A stretch of 12,039 nt of DNA. Origin: Flavobacteriales bacterium (GTDB lineage: Bacteria > Bacteroidota > Bacteroidia > Flavobacteriales_D > Sanyastnellaceae). The stretch spans positions 1-12,039 of the forward strand of contig CANGVZ010000032.1 in NCBI GenBank assembly GCA_947457285.1. Reading direction: 5' to 3'. Made by a program: the position numbers and the translations under genes. The notes beneath the pieces were generated by a model. It made no database searches, was not told the origin of the DNA, and saw nothing but the letters and a program-made list of their open reading frames with translations. The stretch's first letter is position 1. Each line of letters opens with the position of its first letter. Of this stretch, positions 6,134 through 12,039 are shown in pieces.

Positions 6134-7189
6134 ATGAACATCCTCTACATTCTACTTATCAGTCTCATCGCAGCCCTAACCTCCTGCAATGGCCAACCCA
6201 ATGCCCAGGCGGTTAAATCCGCAGTCGAAACGAAACAGCTTCCTGTTGGCGACACCGTGACTGAATTAAGTAATAACATCATGATCATTCATCAGGATAA
6301 AAAAAATAATTATTGGTTTGGAAGTTGGCAAGACGGACTTTACAAATATGATGGGAAGACACTGATTCATTACACAACGCAGCACGGATTGTACACGAAT
6401 AGAATCGACGACATACAAGAAGATAAATTCGGTAATCTCTATATTGCCGGCATGAATGAAAATTCTACCATCACGAAATTTGATAGCAAGTCCTTCACTT
6501 CTATCATCGCAAGCCCAAGCAAAGACTGGAAACTTGAAACAGACGATGTATGGCTTAAAAATCCCTTTCAAGCCAATCAAAAGGTGTATCGTTTTGATGG
6601 ATATCAACTTCACGAATTGACAATACCCAGCCCTCCTGGACTCGACAACCCATTTGAAATTTATAGTATTTATCACGACATAAAAGGAAACATTTGGTTT
6701 GGTACCAATCCTGTCGGCGTATGTCGTTTCGATGGAAAGTCATTCGACTGGATCACTGAAGAAGATGTGACAGAATTCCGCAATGAAGGCGCAAATGGCG
6801 TGCGTTCTATCACGGAAGATAAAAACGGAGACTTCTGGTTTAATACCGAAAACCGATACAGCATCTATGATAGTGCAACCCTAAAGAGCGGCAAGTTCTA
6901 CACAAGACATGAAAGCATCGGAAGTTTAAATGGCAAAAACACTAATGGATTGAAGGAATTTCTTTCAACAGTGAGAGATAACGAGAATAATTTATGGTTT
7001 GTAACCTACCGCGACGGTGTTTGGAAATATGATGGCGAAAAAATCACGCACTATGCTATTCAGGAAAATTCAAAAGACATATTGCTCTTCAGCATTTACA
7101 AGGACAACAACGGAGTTCTATGGTTAGGCACGCACGAGAATGGGGTGTATCGATTTAATGGCGAGAATTTTGAGAGATTTACACCTTAG
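6134..7189 (+). CDS. Lipoprotein with regulator-propeller (Reg_prop) repeats
   Basis: The 351-residue protein begins with a lipoprotein signal peptide (MNILYILLISLIAALTSC; lipidated Cys18), so it should be anchored in the envelope. The rest is a beta-propeller of two-component regulator type. The blade motif D-x-x-G/N-x-x-W-F/L appears at about residues 54-62, 96-103, 172-180, 209-216, 252-260 and 293-301, and is commonly followed by G-x-Y/W-K/R-F/Y-D/N-G. In hybrid two-component systems such propellers are the periplasmic sensor. Here there is no transmembrane helix, kinase or AraC domain, so it is a stand-alone propeller. It starts five bases after yoeB without a visible promoter of its own, so it may be read from the toxin-antitoxin promoter. 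Confidence 0.85.
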   Translation: MNILYILLISLIAALTSCNGQPNAQAVKSAVETKQLPVGDTVTELSNNIMIIHQDKKNNYWFGSWQDGLYKYDGKTLIHYTTQHGLYTNRIDDIQEDKFGNLYIAGMNENSTITKFDSKSFTSIIASPSKDWKLETDDVWLKNPFQANQKVYRFDGYQLHELTIPSPPGLDNPFEIYSIYHDIKGNIWFGTNPVGVCRFDGKSFDWITEEDVTEFRNEGANGVRSITEDKNGDFWFNTENRYSIYDSATLKSGKFYTRHESIGSLNGKNTNGLKEFLSTVRDNENNLWFVTYRDGVWKYDGEKITHYAIQENSKDILLFSIYKDNNGVLWLGTHENGVYRFNGENFERFTP

Positions 7190-7227
7190 AAAAGTAAGTG
7201 CTTACAAATACAACCACCAAAGAACCT

Positions 7228-9213
7228 ATGACAATATCCCACTACACCCGTTTCATTGCGCTTCTAGTATTGTTCAATCTAAGGTTCTTCAGCGTTGAGG
7301 CTCAAGACGAACATTCGATCAACTGGAGTATTCATATTGATGGATTCAATGACGCGGAGGTGACCGCTTGTGTGGTGGATAAAGACGGCAATAGTTATTA
7401 TACCCTCACCTATACCGCAGATCTAGACATTCAGGGTTTAAAGAAAAAGTTTCCTTATTCGCCCTATATCAGTGGCGCCATTCTAAAAGTTTCACCAGCA
7501 GGAAAACCCGAATGGGCGCACTCTGTGATGAGCACCAAAGATTGCCGACTGACTGCCGTGGAAGTCGGACCGAGCGGCAATGTCTATATCACCGGCCACG
7601 GCGACGGAGTAGTAAAATTCGAATCCAATTCGAAATCTGGTGAATCGGGGGAACTGGTCAATAAAAACAATTATGCTGAACCTTCTGGCATCATCGTCGC
7701 CTGCTACAATCCAAAAGGAGAATTGCTTTGGAACAAAAAATTCGGTTCTTCATGGGCCAGCGGTTTGGGTGTCGCCTGTAATTCAAAAGAAGACATCTAC
7801 GTTCCGTTTCACCACAATTATGATTTGAAGGATGAAAATGGAAAAGTGATTTCTCCTTTTGTTCGAACAAGCATCCACGATTCGAAACAAGGGGTTTTGA
7901 AATTGAATAAAAAAGGTGAAGTACTTGGCGTTATTGAATTGTCCTACATCCGCACCTCTTCCTACATCCACCGCTTCGGAGGTAAATTTGACAATGCCGA
8001 TCACTACATCTTACATGGCACCATGTACGGCAGTTATCAATTCGGAAAACAAGATTCCATCACTTCAGACATTTCAAAAAGTAGCATTGATAGCTACCTC
8101 GCTAAGTTCGATCCCGATGGAAAACTAGAGTGGTACCAACACATTGGAGGGCGCAGCACACAATGGATACGTGACATTGATATTGATAAAAACAACAACA
8201 TCATTGCCCTCGTGAGTTATGATAAAGAGTGTTTTGTGAGCAAAGGAATGGAGGTACAAATCAACACGGAGCTCTACGGGAAATATGGAACCGACTTTAC
8301 ATTCTTCAAAATATTTTCTAATGGTGAAATGGACTATCGCTATACCTATGTGCATCCTCGCAATGCATATAATATACTGCCCATGTATATTGACCTCGCA
8401 GCAAATGATATGACCGTGATGACAGGTTCATACAATGACACGTTGCAGATTGAAGATAAAAGCATCTATGCTGGATATCACAACCCACTGCCGATGCGTA
8501 TGCAATGGGATAAAACGGAAATTAAATACCTCGCCAAGATGGGAGACTCCGATTATTTCTTTACGCCAACAGCGCAAGACGTGAATGGAAAAAACTTTTG
8601 CGGAGCATCGCACTATGCTGGAAAGAAGAATGAATTATTAAATAAAAAAAATAAAATCAAACTCAACAATCGCGACTACGGCCGCGCAGCCGTGATATAT
8701 GGCGCCACCTTGATCATTGAAGAAAAAGAACCGGAAGTGCTCGCCAATCAAGAAAATCGTGAAAAAGAAAATGTACAAACCATCAAACCACTAATGGCTT
8801 GTTTGAGCGTAGAAGACGAACATACGTGGCTACCGATAGTCGATAGTAACGAATCAACACTACACAATACAAAACCAACAGAAGGCACGAACGCTGCGGA
8901 CAGCACAAGTTCTGCCACTCCCCTATCACTGGAAGAGCCTTGTTACACCAAAACATTGGATATTGAAGCGAGCGTATTTCCGAATCCAACGCGCGGCGCA
9001 TTTACTGTGAGTGTAGGAGGATTATCAGGAGAAAATTTGGAAATAGAAATGTTCAGTGAAGGCGGTCAACTACTGTTCACCCATCGTGATCACAGTCCTG
9101 ACAGCAATTTTTCTTTACAAATGAATTCCGCCTCCCTCGCCGCCGGTGTCTACTTCATTCGCATAATAGCCGCCACGCACCAAAAAGTGCTGAGGTTGGT
9201 GGTGACGAAGTAG
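7228..9213 (+). CDS. T9SS-secreted protein with propeller-type repeats and sorting domain
   Basis: This 661-residue protein has a signal peptide (MTISHYTRFIALLVLFNLRF... ending SVEAQ), a long beta-rich region, and a type A T9SS C-terminal sorting domain at about residues 583-661: VFPNPTRGAF, then NLEIEMFSEGGQLLF, then AAGVYFIRI and KVLRLVVTK. That domain directs export across the outer membrane and attachment or release. The middle part has SBBP-like beta-propeller units such as WSIHIDG...VVDKDGNSYYTL and WYQHIGGRSTQWIRDIDIDKNNNIIALV. A low-complexity Ser/Thr/Glu linker (about 540-575) precedes the sorting domain. A GTG at 7198 would add ten residues before the signal peptide; ATG 7228 fits better. 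The stop TAG is the first element of the heptamer array. Ligand unknown. Confidence 0.9.
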   Translation: MTISHYTRFIALLVLFNLRFFSVEAQDEHSINWSIHIDGFNDAEVTACVVDKDGNSYYTLTYTADLDIQGLKKKFPYSPYISGAILKVSPAGKPEWAHSVMSTKDCRLTAVEVGPSGNVYITGHGDGVVKFESNSKSGESGELVNKNNYAEPSGIIVACYNPKGELLWNKKFGSSWASGLGVACNSKEDIYVPFHHNYDLKDENGKVISPFVRTSIHDSKQGVLKLNKKGEVLGVIELSYIRTSSYIHRFGGKFDNADHYILHGTMYGSYQFGKQDSITSDISKSSIDSYLAKFDPDGKLEWYQHIGGRSTQWIRDIDIDKNNNIIALVSYDKECFVSKGMEVQINTELYGKYGTDFTFFKIFSNGEMDYRYTYVHPRNAYNILPMYIDLAANDMTVMTGSYNDTLQIEDKSIYAGYHNPLPMRMQWDKTEIKYLAKMGDSDYFFTPTAQDVNGKNFCGASHYAGKKNELLNKKNKIKLNNRDYGRAAVIYGATLIIEEKEPEVLANQENREKENVQTIKPLMACLSVEDEHTWLPIVDSNESTLHNTKPTEGTNAADSTSSATPLSLEEPCYTKTLDIEASVFPNPTRGAFTVSVGGLSGENLEIEMFSEGGQLLFTHRDHSPDSNFSLQMNSASLAAGVYFIRIIAATHQKVLRLVVTK

Positions 9214-9420
9214 TGACTAGATACTAACGACTAGTGACTAGTGACTAGAGTAGATACTAGATACTAACGACTAGTGACTAGATTGTGAGCTAGTGGGTTA
9301 GTGACTAGTCTCTGATCACTTTATCACTAAACTAGTCCCCAAAGGGGCAGGCACTAGTATCTTGTCGTTAGTCACTTTACTAGTCACTAGTATCTAGTCG
9401 CTAGTATCTAAACTAGTATC
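9211..9420. repeat. CTAG-rich heptamer array forming a large inverted repeat
   Basis: The left arm (9213-9307) is built from heptamers of form NNNACTA: GTGACTA, GATACTA and ACGACTA, ten intact units with a few short spacers. The right arm (9355-9420) carries the same words on the minus strand. A 26-base perfect direct repeat lies at 9216-9241 and 9256-9281. The 11-mer CTAGTGACTAG (9231-9241, 9271-9281) is exactly complementary to 9380-9390. Near the centre is CCCC AAA GGGG (9337-9347). CTAG occurs 16 times in about 200 bases. The block separates convergent genes and can fold into a large hairpin, so a bidirectional terminator role is plausible. There is no T-run typical of an intrinsic terminator. 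Confidence 0.85.
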
Positions 9421-9989
9421 TTGAAATTCCAACACTTCCATTCATTCCGGGGGAAGGTGGTGGCGGTGATGAGATTTTGTATGGTGATTTCGATGTCTGC
9501 TATGCGCCAAACGTCGTCGTTTTCATCAGAATTAATTGCGATAGAATCTTGCACGGCTTTTTCGCCGATTCGGGAAATAACAACGGAGCTGCATGGCGGC
9601 GACCAACAGCCAAGACCTTGAAAGATGTGATGAATTTTATTGGCCACTTCTATCCCACCCACCGAATCCATTGTGACGAGCGCGGCGACAGGTTTTCCAA
9701 AAAAGGCAGGTGAATTTTCAAACGCAGTGCAGACTTCTGCAAAACGCTGAAGAAGCGAACTGATATTATTCCAATACGTGCCCGATATCACCACGAATCC
9801 ATCAGCGCTTTCCAAGAGTTCGTACAATTCTTTCGTTGTACTCTTCGGCGCCGTGAGTGAATATATCGACACATCAATATCTTCATGCGTCTTTGCATAC
9901 TCCAGCGCTTTCATCGCCAACCGATACCCATCCCCCTCCTCCCCTCTAAGAGAGCCGTTGATGATGAGTATCTTCCGTTTTGAACCCAT
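9408..9989 (-). CDS. NADPH-dependent FMN reductase family protein
   Basis: The 193-residue protein has a flavodoxin-like fold that binds FMN and is expected to reduce a quinone, flavin or other small acceptor with NAD(P)H. Seen in order: a first strand and phosphate-binding loop (ILIINGSLRGEEGDG, 7-21), the isoalloxazine-binding segment VVISGTYWNNISSLLQRFAE (66-85), and KPVAALVTMDSVGG (99-112), as in NADPH-dependent FMN reductases. The substrate cannot be told. The last residues (KILV) and the stop TAG at 9408-9410 are encoded by the heptamer array, so the C-terminus was probably extended or replaced by the repeat. The ATG at 9989 is needed to keep the FMN loop and lies four bases after a -7 element. 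Confidence 0.85.
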   Translation of the reverse strand: MGSKRKILIINGSLRGEEGDGYRLAMKALEYAKTHEDIDVSIYSLTAPKSTTKELYELLESADGFVVISGTYWNNISSLLQRFAEVCTAFENSPAFFGKPVAALVTMDSVGGIEVANKIHHIFQGLGCWSPPCSSVVISRIGEKAVQDSIAINSDENDDVWRIADIEITIQNLITATTFPRNEWKCWNFKILV

Positions 9990-9993
9990 TTCG

Positions 9994-10001
9994 CAAAGAT
10001 A
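9994..10001 (-). promoter_or_regulatory. -7 element of the FMN reductase gene, near-leaderless
   Basis: On the minus strand TATCTTTG, a full match to TAnnTTTG, ends four bases before the ATG (9989). Transcription starting the usual few bases downstream would begin at or next to the ATG, giving a leaderless or nearly leaderless mRNA. No -33 TTTG is seen at the usual distance. Confidence 0.55.
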
Positions 10002-10015
10002 AGGAATGGAAGAAT

Positions 10016-10094
10016 GAAAGATTGAAAGGGTGGAAGATTGAAAGAGTGGAAGATTGAAAGAGTGGAGACCAATCTCTCAATCTCCCAATCTTCC
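10016..10094. repeat. 16-base tandem repeat with inverted arm (GGAAGATTG type)
   Basis: The unit GGAAGATTGAAAGAGT is perfect at 10032-10047 and 10048-10063, with a copy having two mismatches at 10016-10031. Directly after it the complement appears (AATCTCTCAATCTCCC, then AATCTTCC), so GGAAGATTG (10048-10056) pairs exactly with CAATCTTCC (10086-10094). The block is a purine/pyrimidine-asymmetric hairpin between two minus-strand genes and may end the transcript of the coiled-coil gene. Confidence 0.75.
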
Positions 10095-10128
10095 CTCGCC
10101 CCTCGCCCATCGCCCCTCGCCCATCGCC
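10094..10128. repeat. Five-copy heptamer array, G-quadruplex-capable
   Basis: Five uninterrupted heptamers C-C/A-TCGCC: CCTCGCC, CCTCGCC, CATCGCC, CCTCGCC, CATCGCC. The array ends two bases before the stop codon (10131-10133) of the minus-strand coiled-coil gene. On that gene's own strand it reads GGGCGATGGGCGAGGGG and so on, with six runs of three or four G separated by three- or four-base loops (10093-10129). Confidence 0.85.
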
Positions 10129-10130
10129 CT

Positions 10131-10520
10131 CTACATGTACCTCGAAAGAAACTTATTGTAATCGTGACGGAGGTTGTTGATGAACTTTTCTAGATTTTGA
10201 AAGCGATCGCGCATAGCATCGTGTTCGGCGAGGGTGTTATTGGAGAGATGTTGCGCCTTATTCAAGGCATCCTCGCTCATGTGCACCTCGTGTGTTTTGA
10301 TGTCCTTACCAAGATCTTCCAAATTGGCGCGTTGTATCAAAAATTGATTTTGATAATGCTCCACATCTTTCTTCACGTCTTCACGGGTGTATTTAATCGA
10401 CACCTCCGAAAGTCTATTTTGAAGAATGGTAATTTCGTCGAGATAAAACTCAATTGCTCTCAACCAATCGCTGTGTTCATTGCTCACATGCGTGATGTGA
10501 TAGAGTGTTTGTGTTGCCAT
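10131..10520 (-). CDS. Hypothetical coiled-coil protein
   Basis: A 129-residue soluble protein, nearly all helical, with heptad-like spacing of hydrophobic residues through WLRAIEFYLDEITILQNRLSE (about 19-39), the central region rich in Gln, Glu and Lys, and FQNLEKFINNLRHDYNKFLSR near the C-terminus. It has no signal peptide, transmembrane segment or catalytic motif. Similar small coiled-coil hypotheticals occur in Bacteroidota, but I know no function. The ATG at 10520 is the natural start. A one-mismatch -7 element (CACATTTG, minus strand, 10546-10553) lies about 25 bases upstream. Its stop codon abuts the heptamer array. Confidence 0.75.
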   Translation of the reverse strand: MATQTLYHITHVSNEHSDWLRAIEFYLDEITILQNRLSEVSIKYTREDVKKDVEHYQNQFLIQRANLEDLGKDIKTHEVHMSEDALNKAQHLSNNTLAEHDAMRDRFQNLEKFINNLRHDYNKFLSRYM

Positions 10521-10612
10521 GTCTTTACATTTATTTGGTGATACCCAAATGTGCGCAGACTATGACCAACGCTCTATGACGAGCATCATCGGAGCCTATG
10601 ACAGGTGTCAAC

Positions 10613-10915
10613 TTACTTCTGAGCGCCTTCTGAAACGGTCTTATCAGGGCTCAATGCAGCTTTCTCGATACGCATTCTGCCTTGATCTAAAGAAATAACG
10701 ACATCCTTCTCGCCAATCTCTACAATCTTCCCGTGGATTCCGCCAACGGTTACGATTTTATCGCCAACCTGAACATTCTCCTGAAACTTCTTAGCTTCTT
10801 TCATTTTCTTCATTTGCGGACGAATCATGAAGAAATACATGATGATAAACATACCACCCATGAGCAATAGTGGACCAATGCCGCCGCCCTGAGCTTGTAA
10901 AATAATTGTATTCAT
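10613..10915 (-). CDS. yajC: YajC, Sec translocase accessory subunit
   Basis: YajC is a small inner-membrane protein that associates with SecDF and the SecYEG translocon and assists export. This 100-residue protein has one transmembrane helix (about 13-31, GIGPLLLMGGMFIIMYFFM), then the family's RPQ-x-KK motif (RPQMKKMKEAKKFQ, 32-45), and the small beta domain with GDKIVTVGGIHGKIVEIGE (51-69). Length and motif order are normal. It follows the DUF1573 gene by 49 bases on the same strand, an order seen repeatedly in Bacteroidota, often with nusB further upstream. Here the next gene upstream is a pRiA4b ORF-3-like gene instead. A -7 element in the gap suggests it also has its own promoter. Confidence 0.95.
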   Translation of the reverse strand: MNTIILQAQGGGIGPLLLMGGMFIIMYFFMIRPQMKKMKEAKKFQENVQVGDKIVTVGGIHGKIVEIGEKDVVISLDQGRMRIEKAALSPDKTVSEGAQK

Positions 10916-10938
10916 TTGTCTTTAAAAAATTTGCGGTG

Positions 10939-10946
10939 CAAACATA
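10939..10946 (-). promoter_or_regulatory. -7 element of yajC
   Basis: On the minus strand TATGTTTG, a full match to TAnnTTTG, ends 23 bases before the yajC ATG (10915-10913), placing it between the DUF1573 stop and yajC. It implies a leader of roughly 15-20 bases, A/T-rich and without a Shine-Dalgarno sequence. No -33 match is clear. Confidence 0.55.
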
Positions 10947-10964
10947 GGCCTAAGAACGGCTCAT

Positions 10965-11459
10965 TTAGCGAGTGCGCTCCATTTCTATCGGCGATTTCAC
11001 TTCTTTTTTGGAATCAATACCCTCAACCTTACCTTCGAGTTTGAGATAAACATCCTTGGGAAGTCCGTTCGTATGAACCATTATGGTCTTAGTAATCGCA
11101 CCGGGATAACCTTCTGAATTGAACTCTACGCCAATCGTACCGCTCTCGCCTGGCATTATCGGATCCTTGGGCCAATCTTTCAACGTGGTGCATCCACACG
11201 ACGGCTTGACATCGGCAATAAGCAATGGCGCTTCACCTGTATTCTTGAAGTTGTACTTATGAACCACCTTTTCTCCAATGGCGATAGTACCGAAATTGTA
11301 GACGATAGAATCAAAGGTGATTTGCGGTAGCTCTTGATTTTCAACACCGCTTGCACTTTCCGGAAAGTTGATCAAGTCAGCGGTCACTTTTCGTTCCTGC
11401 TCTTTGCAAGAACCAAGAGCAAGACTTATTGTAAAAAATACAAAAACTATATTCTTCAT
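10965..11459 (-). CDS. DUF1573 lipoprotein
   Basis: The 164-residue protein has a lipoprotein signal (MKNIVFVFFTISLALGSC, lipidated Cys18), so it should sit in the envelope. Residues 47-132 form a DUF1573 domain, an immunoglobulin-like ASH/MSP-type beta-sandwich: ITFDSIVYNFGTIAIGE, YNFKNTGEAPLLIADV, and the hallmark PSCGCT (86-91, Cys88 and Cys90), then PGESGTIGVEF and GAITKTIMVHTN. The molecular function of DUF1573 proteins is not established; the conserved CGC pair is visible here. The C-terminal 30 residues are charged and likely flexible. Its place directly before yajC is typical for Bacteroidota. A 64-base gap separates it from the gene upstream, with no perfect -7 element in it. Confidence 0.92.
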   Translation of the reverse strand: MKNIVFVFFTISLALGSCKEQERKVTADLINFPESASGVENQELPQITFDSIVYNFGTIAIGEKVVHKYNFKNTGEAPLLIADVKPSCGCTTLKDWPKDPIMPGESGTIGVEFNSEGYPGAITKTIMVHTNGLPKDVYLKLEGKVEGIDSKKEVKSPIEMERTR

Positions 11460-11523
11460 AATGTAAAGATGCAGACTTAATTGGGGTTGAGAAAGCTAAA
11501 TAATTTGAATAATAGCCTATCTA

Positions 11524-12039
11524 TTAATAGTCATCGGTCTTATATGACCCGTCAAAATCACTTTCATCAAAATACTCTCCTCCTTCTCCAAACATGTCTT
11601 CTTCTTCGTCGTCGCCCTCTGAGCTATTTCCGTGAAACTCATTGAATTCATCCTGGTCGAACTCGCCACCAAAAAGATCCATTTCCTTGCTGTCTTGGGC
11701 TGGTGCGTCGCCATAAACCATGGCCACACGCGGATAAATGGTGCTTGGTTTATCCTTTTTGATCTCCATCAACTCGACGTAGAAAATCCACATTCTAAGA
11801 AAATCATACACATATAGAATCTTCTCGCTCGGCTGTGTAATCATCTCATTGAGCTTTGTAACAGACATGCTCAAATTCTTCTTTCCTTTCTCCCCTCCCA
11901 TATCCATCAAGGGAATCTCGAGTCCTTTGCTCCAGGTATCGTCGCTCATGTAAAAACTTGCCATTTCGCCTGCTTCAAAGTCAAAAGCATCCAAGATTGC
12001 TGTGTGAAAAGACTCAAAGGTGGCGTCCGTTTCAATTTC
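11524..12039 (-). CDS. pRiA4b ORF-3-like (IS1096 TnpR-type passenger) protein, 5' end missing
   Basis: The frame is open to the right edge of the window, so the start lies outside and 171 residues are visible. The sequence matches the pattern of plasmid pRiA4b ORF-3 family proteins: EIETDATFESFHTAILDAF, AGEMASFYMSDDTWSKGLEIPL, and KILYVYDFLRMWIFYVELMEI, the last corresponding to the family's LYxYDFxxxWxxxIxL core. The C-terminal 50 residues are extremely acidic (DLFGGEFDQDEFNEF, GDDEEEDMFGEGGEY). Some databases call such proteins IS1096 passenger TnpR, but no transposase or inverted repeats are seen here and the Bacteroidota relatives look like ordinary chromosomal genes. Function unknown. 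A TTG at 11994 is in frame but is not the start, because homology-like sequence continues before it. Confidence 0.8.
   Translation of the reverse strand, partial: EIETDATFESFHTAILDAFDFEAGEMASFYMSDDTWSKGLEIPLMDMGGEKGKKNLSMSVTKLNEMITQPSEKILYVYDFLRMWIFYVELMEIKKDKPSTIYPRVAMVYGDAPAQDSKEMDLFGGEFDQDEFNEFHGNSSEGDDEEEDMFGEGGEYFDESDFDGSYKTDDY

Noticed and set aside
6266..6676. Minus-strand open frame of 136 codons inside the propeller lipoprotein gene
   Set aside because: The plus-strand frame shows regular propeller motifs and a lipoprotein signal; the reverse frame has no domain pattern.
9211..9420. CRISPR array
   Set aside because: Units are seven bases with no spacers of constant length, the arms are inverted, and no cas gene is nearby.
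10197..10541. Plus-strand open frame of 114 codons opposite the coiled-coil gene
   Set aside because: The minus-strand frame has consistent heptad spacing and a natural ATG; the plus frame is rich in Cys, His and Phe without pattern.
10571..10595. Intrinsic terminator behind yajC
   Set aside because: The possible stem (GCTC with GAGC) is four base pairs and no T-run follows on the minus strand.
11524..12039. Insertion sequence, because of the IS1096 TnpR label attached to this family
   Set aside because: No transposase, terminal inverted repeats or target duplication is visible, and the neighbours are core genes.

Overview
The window looks like chromosomal DNA of a member of the phylum Bacteroidota, AT-rich and probably from a Flavobacteriales- or Chitinophagales-like lineage (the rank below phylum is inference). 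Four things support this. One protein ends in a type IX secretion (T9SS) type A sorting domain. A DUF1573 lipoprotein gene sits directly before yajC. A membrane protein carries the FK-I-x-WPGA signature seen in GldL-type proteins. Several genes lack Shine-Dalgarno sequences and have Bacteroidota-type -7 elements (TAnnTTTG) upstream.

Layout. Positions 1-418 hold no intact gene, only a short frame-closed membrane-protein-like fragment. Positions 419-4585 are a tightly spaced plus-strand run of poorly known genes: a GldL-like integral membrane protein, a secreted beta-rich protein, two small cytoplasmic hypotheticals, a truncated signal-peptide gene, and a large membrane protein with an SRPBCC-like domain and a C-terminal extension. 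Positions 4586-4790 are intergenic and contain a degenerate GCAAAG-type repeat. Positions 4791-6128 form a defence or stress island of two consecutive type II toxin-antitoxin modules, DUF6364/PIN (VapC-like) and YefM/YoeB. Each has its own -7 element overlapped by GTAC-centred operator repeats. Positions 6134-9213 encode two envelope or secreted beta-propeller-type proteins: a lipoprotein with regulator-propeller repeats and a T9SS cargo protein.

Positions 9211-9420 are a heptamer array rich in CTAG, arranged as an inverted repeat between two convergent genes and supplying the stop codons of both. From there to the right edge all genes are on the minus strand: an FMN-dependent NAD(P)H reductase, a small coiled-coil protein, yajC, a DUF1573 lipoprotein, and the 3' part of a pRiA4b ORF-3-like gene that runs off the window. 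Two more short tandem arrays lie at 10016-10128; the second is a G-quadruplex-capable heptamer array directly behind a stop codon.

How it fits together. The yajC/DUF1573 block is ordinary core genome. The plus-strand part is accessory. The main non-coding interest is the repeated placement of heptamer-based arrays at gene 3' ends, and the regularly spaced operator sites in front of the toxin-antitoxin modules.
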